Shown: positions 12,220 through 23,349 of the stretch, piece by piece
How positions within the stretch are numbered: the stretch's first letter is position 1
Layout: each line of letters opens with the position of its first letter
From: Petunia secreta
Lineage: Eukaryota > Streptophyta > Magnoliopsida > Solanales > Solanaceae
Assembly: GCA_029990175.1 (NCBI GenBank)
Contig: JARKIP010000005.1
Location: forward strand, 35,411,501 to 35,475,500
Direction of reading: 5' to 3'
DNA: 64,000 nt
Program-made: the position numbers and the translations under genes
Notes under the pieces: model-generated
Database searches by the model: none
Told to the model about the DNA's origin: nothing
What the model saw: only the letters and a program-made list of their open reading frames with translations

Positions 12220-13191
12220 CTTGCTCATTGTCTTCTTCCATATAACAAGCCAAACGAATCTTTTCAAATTCATCAAAGTAATCTTCGATCGGTTTAGACC
12301 CTTGTTTCAGATCATAGAGCTTTTGAAGTTTCTCTTGGCGATGTTATATATCCATCTATATTGAATTGCGGATTCCGAAATGATAAAATCATTTTTGATT
12401 GGACAAAAAAAGGGTCTCCTATGTTAAGCTGTCACATACTTAACATCCATCACTCATTTCAATTGAACCCAAGTAAGGTGTTCGGGTAAAGCATGCCTTC
12501 ATGTCATCCTCTTCTCGTATTCCCACCAAGTAGAAGCATATGCCTCGAACGAAGAAATAACATAGGCAGCTTTTCTTTCATCGGTCATCTCATTTGTTTC
12601 AAAAATTCGTTCCAATTGAACCTTCCAATCAAGATATTTGTCCGGATCACTAGTTCTTCTGAATGGTGGAATAGTGATCTTGACACTGTTCAAGTGTGTA
12701 TCCCTACAAACTCAGGCTTGTTTCGAATAATCATCATAATAATAATCATCAGCCTCACGTTCAAGATGTCTATCAACATAAGCTCCTCATCCTCAACCTC
12801 GAGGGTTTCCATGACCTCGTGGATAGAACGGTTGCTTAAACTTAGCTACAACATACTCTTCATTTTGAACATAACCCACTTCAGCAACGGCTCCTAACTT
12901 CCTTTGGGGTTTTTGAGGTGGTGGTAAATCAGCTTGGGGCCCATGTTTTGCTCAATTCGAGCAGCTTCAGCTCTAGCTTGTTGGCGTCGGGCAACCTCAG
13001 CAAATTGTGTCGGTCGTATAGGAGTGGAATTGCTTTTTCCAGCGCAAGGCCTCGGAGACTCGCTTGTGTTTGATATTTGCAACTCGAAGATTCACTCCTC
13101 TCAGCTCGGCACTGATGCCTTGTATCGCAGCCTTGAGATTGTCTGACGACACCTCGGGCATATCCACACCCTTCTCTCCATTTCCAGCCAT
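12220..13191 (-). pseudogene. gag N-terminal part of Gypsy-1, broken
   Basis: The likely original start is the ATG complementary to 13189-13191 (MAGNGEKGVDMPEVSSDNL). Next come a decayed linker, the gag core start (VKITIPPFRRTSDPDKYLDW, ASTWWEYEKRM) and the stretch equivalent to the KLYDLKQGSKSVEEYY region of Gypsy-2. Frames change several times. It joins the gag C-terminus at 9278 once S2 is removed. Confidence 0.75.
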
Positions 13192-13281
13192 GGTACTTGC
13201 ATTAACCAAAGACAAGGAAGTATTCGGTTAGAAATCACCTCAATCACTCCATCACTTTTGTTAAGCGGTGCTCGGGTCCAC

Positions 13282-14099
13282 TGATGCATGGCAAAATACG
13301 CGGAAGCAATAAAAATATAAATCAACAAGGTAACAAGAAAGTTAAGGATGGGAAGAACATAAATAGAAGAAATAATGAATCAAACTCACAAATGAAGATT
13401 GATTCCAAGGAAGAAAATGAACTTGAACCACTCAAGGAATCATATTAGTGATAATCTCAATGAATTCAAAGTCTAAAGAGATAAAAGTGAAGCTTCAAGC
13501 TTCTACAAAGAAGATAATGCCTTTTTTCCATTCTTCTATGATAATGACTAACTAACTAATGAAGTAAATCCTAGGTGTGGTATTTATAGGTTTCCCCCAC
13601 ACATACTAATGTTGTAAAAATAGCCCACAAATGTGCTTACTTAAACAAAGACGACGTCGTGCCATAAAAGTAATAATGTCTTAGAATAAATTAAATCCCG
13701 TCACTTCAGGTTTATGGTGAGCGGTCCGCCCTAGGAGGGAGGTGGTCCACCTCTGGACATCTTCAGATGGTCTTCAGGTTGGGGCGGCCCACCTCAGCAA
13801 AGTCTAGAGAGCTTGCATTTCGTACTTAGCCAAATTATGGAGATTTTCGGGATATTTGGAGCATGGACGGTCCGCCTTTCTTGGGAGGCGCTCCACCCTG
13901 CACTGGTGCGCTCCACCCTGCTCTGGAGGCGCTCTACCCTACTCTGGGGTGCTCCACCCTGCTCTAAGGCACTCCAGCCTCAGAGGTACTGTAGCAAACG
14001 GCCTTCAAATCATCTCCGAAGCTCTTGCCTTTGCATCCTTTGCATCATCGTAGGTTGACTCTTGATGGTTGGCGTCTAGGCTCAAATTGGCCTGCATCA
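13282..14099 (-). repeat. 3' LTR of element C (818 bp)
   Basis: On the plus strand it starts TGATGCATGG and ends GCCTGCATCA. It contains the complement of a TATAAATA box at 13582-13589. A dense GC-rich box cluster fills 13715-13985 (GCGGTCCGCCC, GGCGCTCCACCCTG repeated at about 20-bp spacing). Confidence 0.75.
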
Positions 14100-14182
14100 T
14101 ACCCTACTTCTTGAAAGGATTTCATCCTCAAAATCGACCATCAAGTTCTGCAAACAAGGACAGACCAAACCAAGACTTTCTA

Positions 14183-15919
14183 CTACAAGACTAGGTTGGC
14201 TGAACAACAGTTAGTGCAAGTGGTGTGGAAAATACACTCTTATGATAGAGCCAAGCATCAATAACAAGGTTAAAGTCTATGTCTCCGAAGGAAATAACAA
14301 GCTCTTGGCTCAACAATGAAAATCACTCGCAACAGACAAAGAGATCAATAGGACATGAAGTATAAAAACTCAAACAAGCAAAGGACCTATTATCTCTAAA
14401 CTCTTAACCAACACACCAAATGCATGTGTCTTACAATTTGACAGAATTCTTTTTGCAAGCTTAGTACTTATGATGTGATCAACATATAGAATGGAGTAAG
14501 CGAAATAGTTAAACCTACAATTAACATCAGCTACCCCACTCCCCTTCTTGGAAGCACTCTTACTCATACCGAGAGATACCTCCTCACCTCCACATTCACC
14601 TCTAAGACAACCCTCCTCACTAGACAAACTTCCAAGGAAAGCATCATTATGGCTTCTTCATCATCACAACCCACACAATCATGATTAGGACTACTAGAAG
14701 ACGCGCTAACACACTCAATACCAAGACCACTCCTCTCACTTGGAGTTTCAAATAAAGAGATATCTATATAGTCAAGTCCCTTACACCATTGACGTTATAA
14801 CTCACTCTGTGCTCTAGCATGATACAAGTCACCACCTCTATTAAAGATGCCTTCAAACAAAGGATTAGTAAGAGCAAGCATCTCAACTTCATTACCAAGG
14901 AAAGGTGAAGTATCAAAACTAGGTTCATCATCACCTAAGGAGTCATCATATATAACCTTATACATCTTATTCACTAGAGACTCCTCACGTTCACTATCAT
15001 CTTTACTACAGCGCACAAAATCACCATTATCAAATGTGTCATCAAAGAAAAGAACAGGATAATCATTCAGCTCATCTTATCCTCTATCAAATATGGGTAG
15101 TGTGTCATAACAAGGTTCACAAACAGGGTCAACCATAGATTTTTCACTAAAGAGAGGTTCATTAAACATATAGCTCACATCATGATGCGGCTTACAAACC
15201 CTCTCAACTAGTGAGTCTCGTTCACACACAAGATTGCCATGAGACTACATTAGTTGCAAACACATTATATGCACTACAATCATCAACCAGCATTGAGTTC
15301 TCACAAACACTCTCACAAGTAAAGGATTCATCATGCTCATAGAATGAAGAATTATCACTTACACTCGACTTTCCGCCTTGATCACTCAAAGCACTTGAAG
15401 TGTCTTGCCAAGCTCTTTCTTCATGTAGCTCGCTATGAGACTCTTAATCACCTTGCCATTCTACCTTAGAACAAGATTGGCGATCAACACCGGCTTGCCT
15501 CCAATAATTCTTGCACAATAGCTAAAACAAGTAGAAGAAGAAGATAAAGAGTTAGCATTAGAACAAGGGGTGCCATCACTCTCAATTATCCTTTTCCCTT
15601 CTCTCTTCTCCCTCATTTTTCTTTCAAGGTCAAGTTTAGATTGAGGTGACAACCTACTCACATCACTCAATACATCCTCTCCTTTTTCCACTCGAGAGTT
15701 GTCACCGGTGACTCTCTTACTCCTCTCAATCTTTTGTCTCTTATGTTTGGGCGAGTTGGGATGAGCCCCAAGAATGCCCTTAGCCAAAGTAGGTGGACTC
15801 TTAACATCAACCCAAAATCTAGGACTTAAGGAACCATCACTTGACGTCATCTTCTTCTTAGGTGAACCACTTGGCTTTGAGTAACGTGGCTTCAGGGTCA
15901 CCTTTTTTATAGTCTCCAA
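14183..15919 (-). pseudogene. Acidic ORF of element C, broken; function unknown
   Basis: I do not recognise this protein family. Reading leftward: a basic start (IKKVTLKPRYSKPSGSPKKK), then VDVKSPPTLAKGILGAHP, which matches the end of the gag-protease frame of element A. Next come a charged stretch (VTGDNSRVEKGEDVLSDVS), a Ser-rich tract, an Asp/Glu-rich middle (DDEPSFDTSPFLGNEVEM, FTNPLFEG-like), SASKKGSGVADVNCRFNYFA and the conserved tail WLYHKSVFST near 14230. Open pieces are 15461-15919, 14795-15016 and 14370-14627, with frameshifts between. It lacks zinc knuckle, protease, RT and integrase motifs. Related frames occur in N, K and J. Confidence 0.6.
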
Positions 15920-15925
15920 ACCCTT

Positions 15926-16670
15926 TGGTGCAAGCTAAATTAGAAGCTTAGCAACCGAGTCAAACATCGGAAATAAAGATAGAAGCAAGACAGATCTTAG
16001 CATCAATCGAATGAATCCGAGGAACTAGTCTCGGAGCCACACGAGTGGAAGACGAAAGACATACCTATACTAGGCAACAATTCTCAAGAAGACTGAAACA
16101 AGCTACTTGCAAATAGATTGATCAAAGAAGAAATGGTTCAAATGGAATCCAGCGATTGACACAAGTTCCATTAACAATCCCACGATAGGGTTCACTCATG
16201 ACGGAGTTACAAAGCACTCGACTTTTCAATATCTATTCTAAAAATCAACTACTAAAATAGGTAAAGTTTAGTGGTTTATATAGATATCCCCATGGATAAA
16301 GTAGTAAAAAGTCACAGTGCACCAATAAAATAAGGCCATGTGGGGCCGAAGTGATGTGCTCGGGTGCTCTTAACCTGTGTTCGGTCGCTCAGCCTCAGCA
16401 TAATGAAAACGGACGCTCTCTGGCCTCGTTCACACTTGTATCCCCTCACTCGCTCACCGATCGACGTCAATGATTAGTGTTCGGTATTCTTTGAGCTCGA
16501 GCTTGCAGATATAGCTTTCATATCTCGAGCTCAGCCACTCAGCTTCCGAACACTTGCTTCCTCTCGGCCACACCAGCTGAATGTGAACATCATGCAAAAG
16601 CTTGGGTTGGCTTCGTGTAACTCGCCTTGATGAGTTGTACACATGATCAGCACGGACATGGGCTGCATCA
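15926..16670 (-). mobile_element. Solo LTR of the Gypsy-2 type inside element C (745 bp)
   Basis: On the plus strand it starts TGGTGCAAGCTA and ends GGGCTGCATCA, as does the LTR at 16855-17654, to which it is similar throughout. Flanking 5-mers are CCCTT (15921-15925) and TCCTT (16671-16675): a target duplication with one mismatch. C-like sequence lies on both sides. Confidence 0.65.
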
Positions 16671-16854
16671 TCCTTGTTGCATTTGTACCATAAACTCTTG
16701 TGCTTGTAGGACTTCTTGTTTGCACCATTTTATTCATGGAGCTTTTTGCTACGACTGTCCCACTATTTTTCATGCGTGTGGGATTTCTTGATTGTACTTC
16801 TTCTCTCCTAAGTTGAAGTGCTTGCAGCCTCCCTTGTGCTTTAACATAAAAGAT

Positions 16855-17654
16855 TGGTGCAAGCTAGTTGGAGCTTCGCTTCGCAACCAAACACAAGAAC
16901 ATCGAAAAAAGACAGAAATTTAAAGATAAAAGCTAGACGTATCCTAGCTTCAATAAAACGAACCCAAGGAACTAGTCTTCAGGCCACTTGATTCGAAGTT
17001 TGAAGACACACCTAAAACTAAGCAACAATCCTCAAGAGAACTCAACAAGCTTCTCACAAATTGAATGACAAAAGAAAAAGCTGTTCAAATGGAATCCATC
17101 GATTGGCACAAGTTCCATTAACAATACCACGACGGGGTTCGGCTCATAACGGGGACACAATAGCATACAACTAATATTCAATATCAATAATCTGGGTGCC
17201 CTAAAATGAAATAAGGAAGGGGTTTAATATAGATAGCCCCAAGAGTAAACTATGAAAGTGGTCACAGTCGACCAATAAAACAAGGCCACGTAGCGCGCGC
17301 AGTATACAATGTGCTCGGGCGCTCTGGACTTTGACGATCGGTTGCTCAGCCTCAACACAATTGATAATGAATGCTCTCATGCCTCAGGCACATTAGTAGC
17401 CCTTCAGTCACTTAAGTGCTCGGTGTCATGGATTAGTGTTCGGGCACTTTCCAGCCTAAGGCTCGAGCTTGCAAATGTAGCTGCCCAGTCTTCAGCTCGG
17501 CCACTTATTCTCTGAACGGTTGCTTTCACCCGGCCGTGCTAAGTGAATGCGCACGCCGTGCATGATCTTGGCTTGGCTTCGTGTGACCGGTCTCATTTGT
17601 TCGAGCACTGGCTCTGGCTTGGCTTCTTGATCAATATGGACACGGACTGCATCA
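16855..17654 (-). repeat. 3' LTR of Gypsy-2 (800 bp)
   Basis: The plus strand starts TGGTGCAAGCTAG and ends GGACTGCATCA. The adjacent TCCTCCCCTTCTTGAG is the complement of the polypurine tract. U3 contains repeated CTCGG and CTCGAGC boxes rather than the GCGGACCGC boxes of the other families. The polyprotein frame extends through the tract into this LTR. Confidence 0.8.
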
Positions 17655-18900
17655 TCCTCCCCTTCTTGAGAGGATTTCATCCTCAAAATTGTGCCCTCTT
17701 TAGTCTTCGGTGCTCGGCCTACATTGTAAGGAGTTAAGTCAGAAACATTAAAGGTGTTTGATACATCATACTCAACTGGGAGGTCGATCACACAAGCATT
17801 ATTGTTGATCTTTCTCAGAATTTGGAACGGACCATTCCTTCTCGGAGCCAACTTTCCTTTCCTTTGGTTTGGGAATCTCTCTTTTCTGAAGTGAACCCAA
17901 ACCAAATCTCCCTTCTTCAACTCCAACCTCTTTCGCCCCGTGTTCTTCTTTGAGGCCACATTGGCGCTTCCTCAAGATTTTTCTTCACTTTGGCATGTAG
18001 CTCGAGCTAAGCAGTGGCTCGGCGTGTACCTTCAAAATCAATAACAACATCTCAAGGAAATGGGGTTAAATCAAGTGGAATAAAAGGGTTAAAACCATAC
18101 ACACACTCAAACAAAGTAATTCCAATCATTCGATGCACAGTACGGTTATATGTAAATTCCATCACAAGCAAGCGATCAGCCCAGTTCCCAGCCTTACCTT
18201 TGGTCATAGCTCGAAGTAGAGTTCCCAAGGTTCGATTGACTACCTCGGTTTGTCCATCAGTCTGAGGATGGTGAGACGTCGAGAATAGTAGTTCGGTGCA
18301 AAGGGCACTCCACAGACATTTCCAAAAATGACTCAAGAACTTAGAGTCTTGGCCACTCACAATAGTACGAGGCACACCATGAAATTTCAACACATTGGAA
18401 ATAAAAAAAAGTAGCTACATTTAGTGAATAATCACATTTCTAGCACAGGATATAGTGAGCAATTTTGGAAAAAACGGTCGACCATGACAAAGATGATGCC
18501 CACCCCTCGACATCGGTAACCCCATCACAAAGTCCATATATATATCAACCCAATGGCAGTTAGGAACACGTAATGAAGTGTACAAACCATGAGGATTTGA
18601 CCTCGATCTAGCCTTTTGGCAGTCTAAACAAGTATTGCAAAGCCTTTTCCACATCTTTTCATATCTTAGGCTAATGAAACTGCTCGGTTAAGATACCAAG
18701 AGTTTTATCGACACCGAAGTGTCACATTAAGCCCCTAGAGTGAGCTTCTCGAAACAAAACCTCTCTCCAAGATGACAGGGGCACACAAACTCTCTTATTC
18801 TTAAAGAGATAGCTATCGTGCCACTGATACTTCTCAATTGTTTGGCCACTCAAGATAGTGTCACAGGCGCTCTTTAACTTGGAGTCGTAATCATACATCA
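17492..18900 (-). pseudogene. Integrase of Gypsy-2, broken
   Basis: The HHCC region is around 18421-18720 (CNTCLDCQKARSRSNPHGLY, DFVMGLP). The catalytic core piece 18052-18393 contains FHGVPRTIVSGQDSKFLSHF and the intact HHPQTDGQTEVVNRTLG. The C-terminal domain at 17492-17959 reads GDLVWVHFRKERFPNQRKGK and YDVSNTFNVSDLTPY. The last 50 codons (VTRSQAKIMHGVRIHLARPG) lie inside the 3' LTR. At least two frameshifts separate the parts. Confidence 0.8.
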
Positions 18901-20245
18901 GCTTGATGCTTTTGAATCCAATTAATCTCGAAGCGAGAGCGGTCGCTAATGCAAACTTTCTCGACAGCACATCGGCTACAATATTTTCTTTACCCTTTTT
19001 TGTAATGAATTACATAGGGAAAGCTCTCAATGAATTCTACCCACTTGGCATGCTGCCGGTTCAACTTCTCTTAGCCTCAGAGATGTTTTTAAGGAATCAT
19101 GATCATTTTTAATCACAAACTCTCACGGCCACAAATAATTTTTCCGATGAGCGTGTCTCGAACGAGGGCATACAATTCCTTGTCGTACGTTGAGTAATTC
19201 AAGGTTGCACCCTTAAGATTTTCGCTGAAGTAAGAGATTGGCTTCAATTCTGCATAAGCATTCCTCCGATCCTGACTCCGGACACATCACATTCAACATC
19301 TAATGCTTTACAAAAGTCAGGGAGTTGCAATAACGGGGCAGAACTTAGCCTCCATTTCAACTCTTGGAAGGCCCACTCTTGGGACTATCCCCATACGAAC
19401 GATTGGTCCTTTTTCACAAGCTCGGTCAAAGGAGTTGTCGCGGTGCTAAAGTCACGGAAAAACATCTTATAAAAACTAGCTAACCTATGGAAACATCGAA
19501 CTTGACAAACCGAAGTAGGGGTTTGCCAATCCTTAATAGACTCGACTTTTGGGTCATCGACTTCAACACCATTAGCACTCACAACAAAACCAAGAAAGAT
19601 AACACGTTCAACTCCAATTCGAACTTTTTGAAGTTAGCATATAACTTCGCAGCTCTCAAATTCTCAAGCACAAGCCTTAGGTGTTTGACATGTTCTTTTA
19701 CAGATTTACTACAAACAAGTGTGTCATCAAAGTACACAAAAACAAACTTATTTATAAATGGTTTAAGAACATTGTTCATCAATCTCATGAAGGTGCTCGG
19801 GGGCGTTAGAGAGGCCAAACGGCATAACTAAAAATTCATAGAGATCGAATTTGGTCTTGAATGCAGTTTTCAACTCATCGCCTGGTTTCAGTTGGATTTG
19901 GTGGTAACCGGACCTAAGGGCGATCTTTAAAAAGCAAGAAGAACAACTCAATTCATCAAGAAAGTCATCTAATCGAGGAATAGGATGACAATACTTTACC
20001 GTGATTTTGTTGACTTCTCGGCAATCAACACACATTCACCATGTTCTATCTTTCTTAGCGACAAGGATAACGGGAACGACGCATGGACTCAAGCTCTGTC
20101 GAACCTGTCCTTTGTTTAGCAATTCATCCATCTGCTGCTGGAGCTCTTTGGTTTCTTCAGGATTATATCGGTATGCTGGCTTGTTCGGGACTTGAGACCT
20201 CGGGATGAAGTCAATTTGGTGCTTGATTCCCCTCAACGGAGGCAA
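18901..20245 (-). pseudogene. Reverse transcriptase and RNase H of Gypsy-2, broken
   Basis: RT fingers at 20036-20245 (ELQQQMDELLNKGQVRQSLS). Palm at 19763-20035 (MCVDCREVNKITVKYCHPIP, FLKIALRSGYHQIQL, FGLSNAP). The catalytic strand is altered to VYFDDTLVCS in 19579-19818, and the thumb follows in 19385-19582. RNase H is recognisable but broken across about 18970-19380. Upstream of 20245 the frame is interrupted by a foreign 0.3-kb segment. Confidence 0.8.
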
Positions 20246-20252
20246 TCCACCC

Positions 20253-20546
20253 GCTCATAAAATTCCAAAAGCCACAAACCTACAAATATTCATGTTAAGC
20301 CCTTCCAGCTTCAGCTATGCCCAAGATTTTCCTTCACTGCAACCTTTTGAAAAGGAGGGTATAAGCTATGTTCCAAAAATTCCAAAGAAGAATATTGTGC
20401 TACCTTCTGGAGAAAAACCTCCAACAAATGATATTGAAGCAACTTTCAACAGGCAATCAGAAAATGCTATGTGCCAGAATAAACTCTTAAACAACATTGG
20501 CACTACCATAAAAAATGTGGCTCACATACAAAACAAGGTGTTCCCT
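20253..20546 (+). other. Foreign segment in Gypsy-2, possibly a pararetrovirus-like coding fragment
   Basis: Comparison with Gypsy-1 (8350-8400) shows about 290 bp with no counterpart, replacing about 25 bases. The plus strand is open across it (within 20205-20576), with FSYAQDFPSLQPFEKEG, an IPKKNIVLPSGEKP stretch and RQSENAMCQNKLLNNIG. This style recalls the structural or movement region of plant endogenous pararetroviruses (Caulimoviridae); that is recognition by impression only. There is no target duplication, so patch insertion during break repair is likelier than transposition. Confidence 0.35.
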
Positions 20547-21405
20547 GTCCTCAAAATCCGGCAAACCACTTTGTAAAGCACTAGGCAAAGGGTTCTCATT
20601 AGTGAAATCATCATTAAAGTTCAAGAGGATACCCGCACGAGGTAAATTATCAGACTGCTTCGATCATTACCTCAGAAGCACTTAACCAATTGCATAGTTG
20701 CACAAATGTTACATACCACAGGCGGTGTCTCGTTGTCCTCGGCCATAATTTGTGTCCCCACAGGAGACTTAGCCTTGGCCACTTCTTTCAGCTCCTTAAT
20801 GCATTAGTCCTCGCTGACTAGTTTTGGAGACAAAGGTTTGAGAATGATGTTCTCACCACCGAGCTTAGCAATGTAAGTGTTCATTCCGCCACTATGGATA
20901 ACTGACCTATCATACTGCCGCGGTCGCCTTAGCAGCAAATGACAAGCTTACATCGGAATCACATCGAACATCATCTTATCTTGATAATTTCCTACCTTGA
21001 ACTTGATCCACACTTGCTTAGCAACCTTTAGTTCTCCACATTTATTCAACTATTGCAAACGGTAAGGATGAGGGTATTTTGAAGTTGGCAGTCCCAATTA
21101 TGAAACCAAGTTTGGTTAACGACATTAGCACAACTAACCAAATCTGTAATCATCGAACACACTCTTCCTCTCACTCGACACCTTGAATGGAAGATATTTT
21201 CTCTTTGGTTGTCCTCTTCTTCTAAGTTTATAGTGCTCAAGTTACTATTAACCACAAGAAATATTTATTGATGGTCAGCTTCGATTTCTTCTCGGCCATC
21301 CTTATTTTTTAACTTGGTCCGTCTCCTCTCTTTTCCTCCTCGAAGTCACTCGCTTGCTCATGTATGATTTTATCTTCGAGCAAAAGCATAACCTTGCGAG
21401 GGGGA
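20547..21405 (-). pseudogene. Protease region of Gypsy-2, broken
   Basis: The retropepsin-like part at 21046-21255 reads VCSMITDLVSCANVV where element A has LIVDSGSCTNAV: Asp is kept but Ser-Gly is Leu-Val, so the catalytic loop is destroyed. Further on are recognisable QDKMMFDVIPM and HLLLRRPRQYDRSV with stops. The right end runs into the half zinc knuckle cut by element N. Confidence 0.7.
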
Positions 21406-21410
21406 CACTC

Positions 21411-22294
21411 TGATGCAATCAAAATTGGGCTTAGGTCCCAACCATTAAGAGCCGAGCTAGGAGGATGAAAGGATGCGATGATGGAAGGGCAAGAGCTTAG
21501 GTGATGATTTGAAAGTCATGCATTTAAGCTCAATTGAAGGAAGGAAACTTATGCATCAGGACCAGGCGGAGCTCCAACATCAAGGCGGAGTGCCTAAACC
21601 ACTGTACAACTAGGTGGAGCGCCTGAAGCTAAGCGGAGTGCCTAAACCACTGTACAACCAGGTGGAGCGCCTAAACCTAGGCGGAGCGCCTAAACCACTG
21701 TACAACCAGGTGGAGCGCCTGAAGCTAGGCGGAGCGCCTAAGCTTGGGGCCTCTTTTGATCAGAAGCTCAGCCAGGCGGAGCACCCCATTCCTGGAGGAG
21801 CACCCAGCACGCTGAAGCCTCCAACTTTTGTGTTGGACTTCCTATTTTTCCCCTAAGTGATGTATAATGCCTTAACTTGGCGTGAGGGCACTTTAGACCT
21901 TTCACACTAGTCCTAAAAAGATATATAAATAGAACGCTTAGCCATTCATTTGTAACAAGCAAACCTTGAATTATGAATGATGAACATTTGAGTGAATCTC
22001 AATGAAAACCCATGAGCGGGTTTGATTTCACTTGGTAGAATCCAAGTTGAATACTGAATCTCTTTTATCATTCTATTTACAAGAGCCGAGTGTCTCTTGA
22101 GGGTAGTTGCGTAGTATAGGTGATCCTTGACTTCACTCGGGGTGTATCGAGACAAGTTCCTCAGTGCTACTTAGGTAAACGTTTCAAGCCTCGTCTTGCT
22201 TTTTATCTCGATATCTTGTTAGATATCGCTCTATCTTGATTTCGCTTCCGCATTTATAATATCATTTTTAGCTTCCACGTTTTGCATTGCATCA
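21411..22294 (+). repeat. 5' LTR of element N (884 bp)
   Basis: It starts TGATGCAATC and ends TTTGCATTGCATCA. U3 has a GC-box array at about 21565-21800 with repeated AGGTGGAGCGCCT and GGCGGAGCGCCTAA, TATAAATA at 21924, and the downstream GTAGTTGCGTAGTATAGG stretch common to these LTRs. Confidence 0.9.
21924..21931 (+). promoter_or_regulatory. TATA box of the element N LTR
   Basis: TATAAATA preceded by ATA, about 120 bp after the end of the GC-box array. The 3' LTR has CTATAAATAGAAC at the equivalent place (about 26499). Confidence 0.6.
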
Positions 22295-22297
22295 GTT

Positions 22298-22310
22298 TGG
22301 TATCAGAGCA
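22298..22310 (+). other. Primer-binding site of element N
   Basis: TGGTATCAGAGCA lies three bases after the LTR end. It is the usual sequence complementary to the 3' end of plant initiator methionine tRNA, which primes minus-strand DNA synthesis. Confidence 0.85.
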
Positions 22311-23349
22311 CAAATAGGTTTTGTTCTTACAAACCCTCGATCATGTCATTTTATCTTTGTTATTGTTGTTATAGTGTTCTTGTTGTTCTTGTTCAAGAAA
22401 AAGAAACAAAATTTGAAAAACTTGAAAACTCCAAAAAAATTCATAGATCGGGTTGGATTTGATTCCCCAAGAGTTTAAAAGTATTGGGGATTGTTCTATG
22501 TTGTTAACCCGTTGATTTGATACCCTTATAACGTGTTTTTGTGCTACAGATTGAAGATCGAAATTTTGAAATCCCAAAATTCTTGAATCTTTGAAAATTT
22601 TGCTTCGAAAGCTTGATTCTATCTTGTTAAAGGTTGTTTGTTGATATAAATCATTGGGGATTGTTCGCAATAGTTGAAAACAATTTTAGCTATCCTTTGA
22701 TTTGATAAACAACTTGAAATCGTTGAAGAATTTGGGTCAAAATCGACCAAAAACACGTTGTGGGAGAAGCTGGAACACAGCGCTGGGCGGAGCGCCTAGG
22801 CCTGGGCGGAGCTCCTAGCCAAGCTGCTGCCTCACAGCCCAGGCAGAGCGCCCAACCTTGGCAGAGCGCTTGAATACACTGGATGGAGCGCCTAACCTCT
22901 GGGAGGTGCGCCTGACCCCTGTTTCAACCGTGGGTAGTTTTTTTTTCGTAGGGTTTCATGTTTCTTTGATTGAATTTCTTCCAACTAGTACTTGTAGAGT
23001 ACATTCCTCCTTGAATTGTACTAGTTCTTTGAGCCTTTAGGATCAATCGTGCTTAGTAGAGATTAGGACTCAAAGAAGACTCGTAGAACTTTGTTGCTTT
23101 AAGTGCGCACTCATGTAGCCGTTTGTCCATCGAGTCACATCACTTCTTCTCACCCCGAAGAGTATTTGGTTCGTGTGTACTCGATTGGTTATTGAGGAGG
23201 TTGTTCAACTATGAGGAAGCCTTGAAATCAAGCTTGAGTGATCCTGCCCCACCACTAAATTGAGTGTACCCGAGTGTCATTCAAAAGAGAGGGAGCGAGT
23301 GAGGTTTTTACTCTGACCCTTTTCTTTAGCTTTTGGTTTCTATAGGTAC
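22311..23349 (+). other. Leader of element N with second GC-box cluster
   Basis: About 1 kb untranslated region. GC-rich boxes at 22778-22920 (GGGCGGAGCGCCTAGG, GGCAGAGCGCTTG, GGAGGTGCGCCTG) lie about 480 bp past the LTR, the same relative position as in A, E and D. The rest is AT-rich, with an ACTCAAAGAAGACTCGTAG stretch shared with A and D. Confidence 0.65.

Larger units (their letters stand above)
13282..16854 (-). mobile_element. Element C: non-autonomous LTR element with acidic ORF, 5' LTR missing
   Basis: The 3' LTR lies at 13282-14099. A degraded polypurine tract follows (complement of TACTTCTTGAAAGGATTT), then the acidic reading frame and a short upstream part at 16671-16854. A solo Gypsy LTR (15926-16670) interrupts it. 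The right end meets the 3' LTR of Gypsy-2 at 16855, so the 5' LTR is lost. C sits in the leader of Gypsy-1. Confidence 0.7.
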
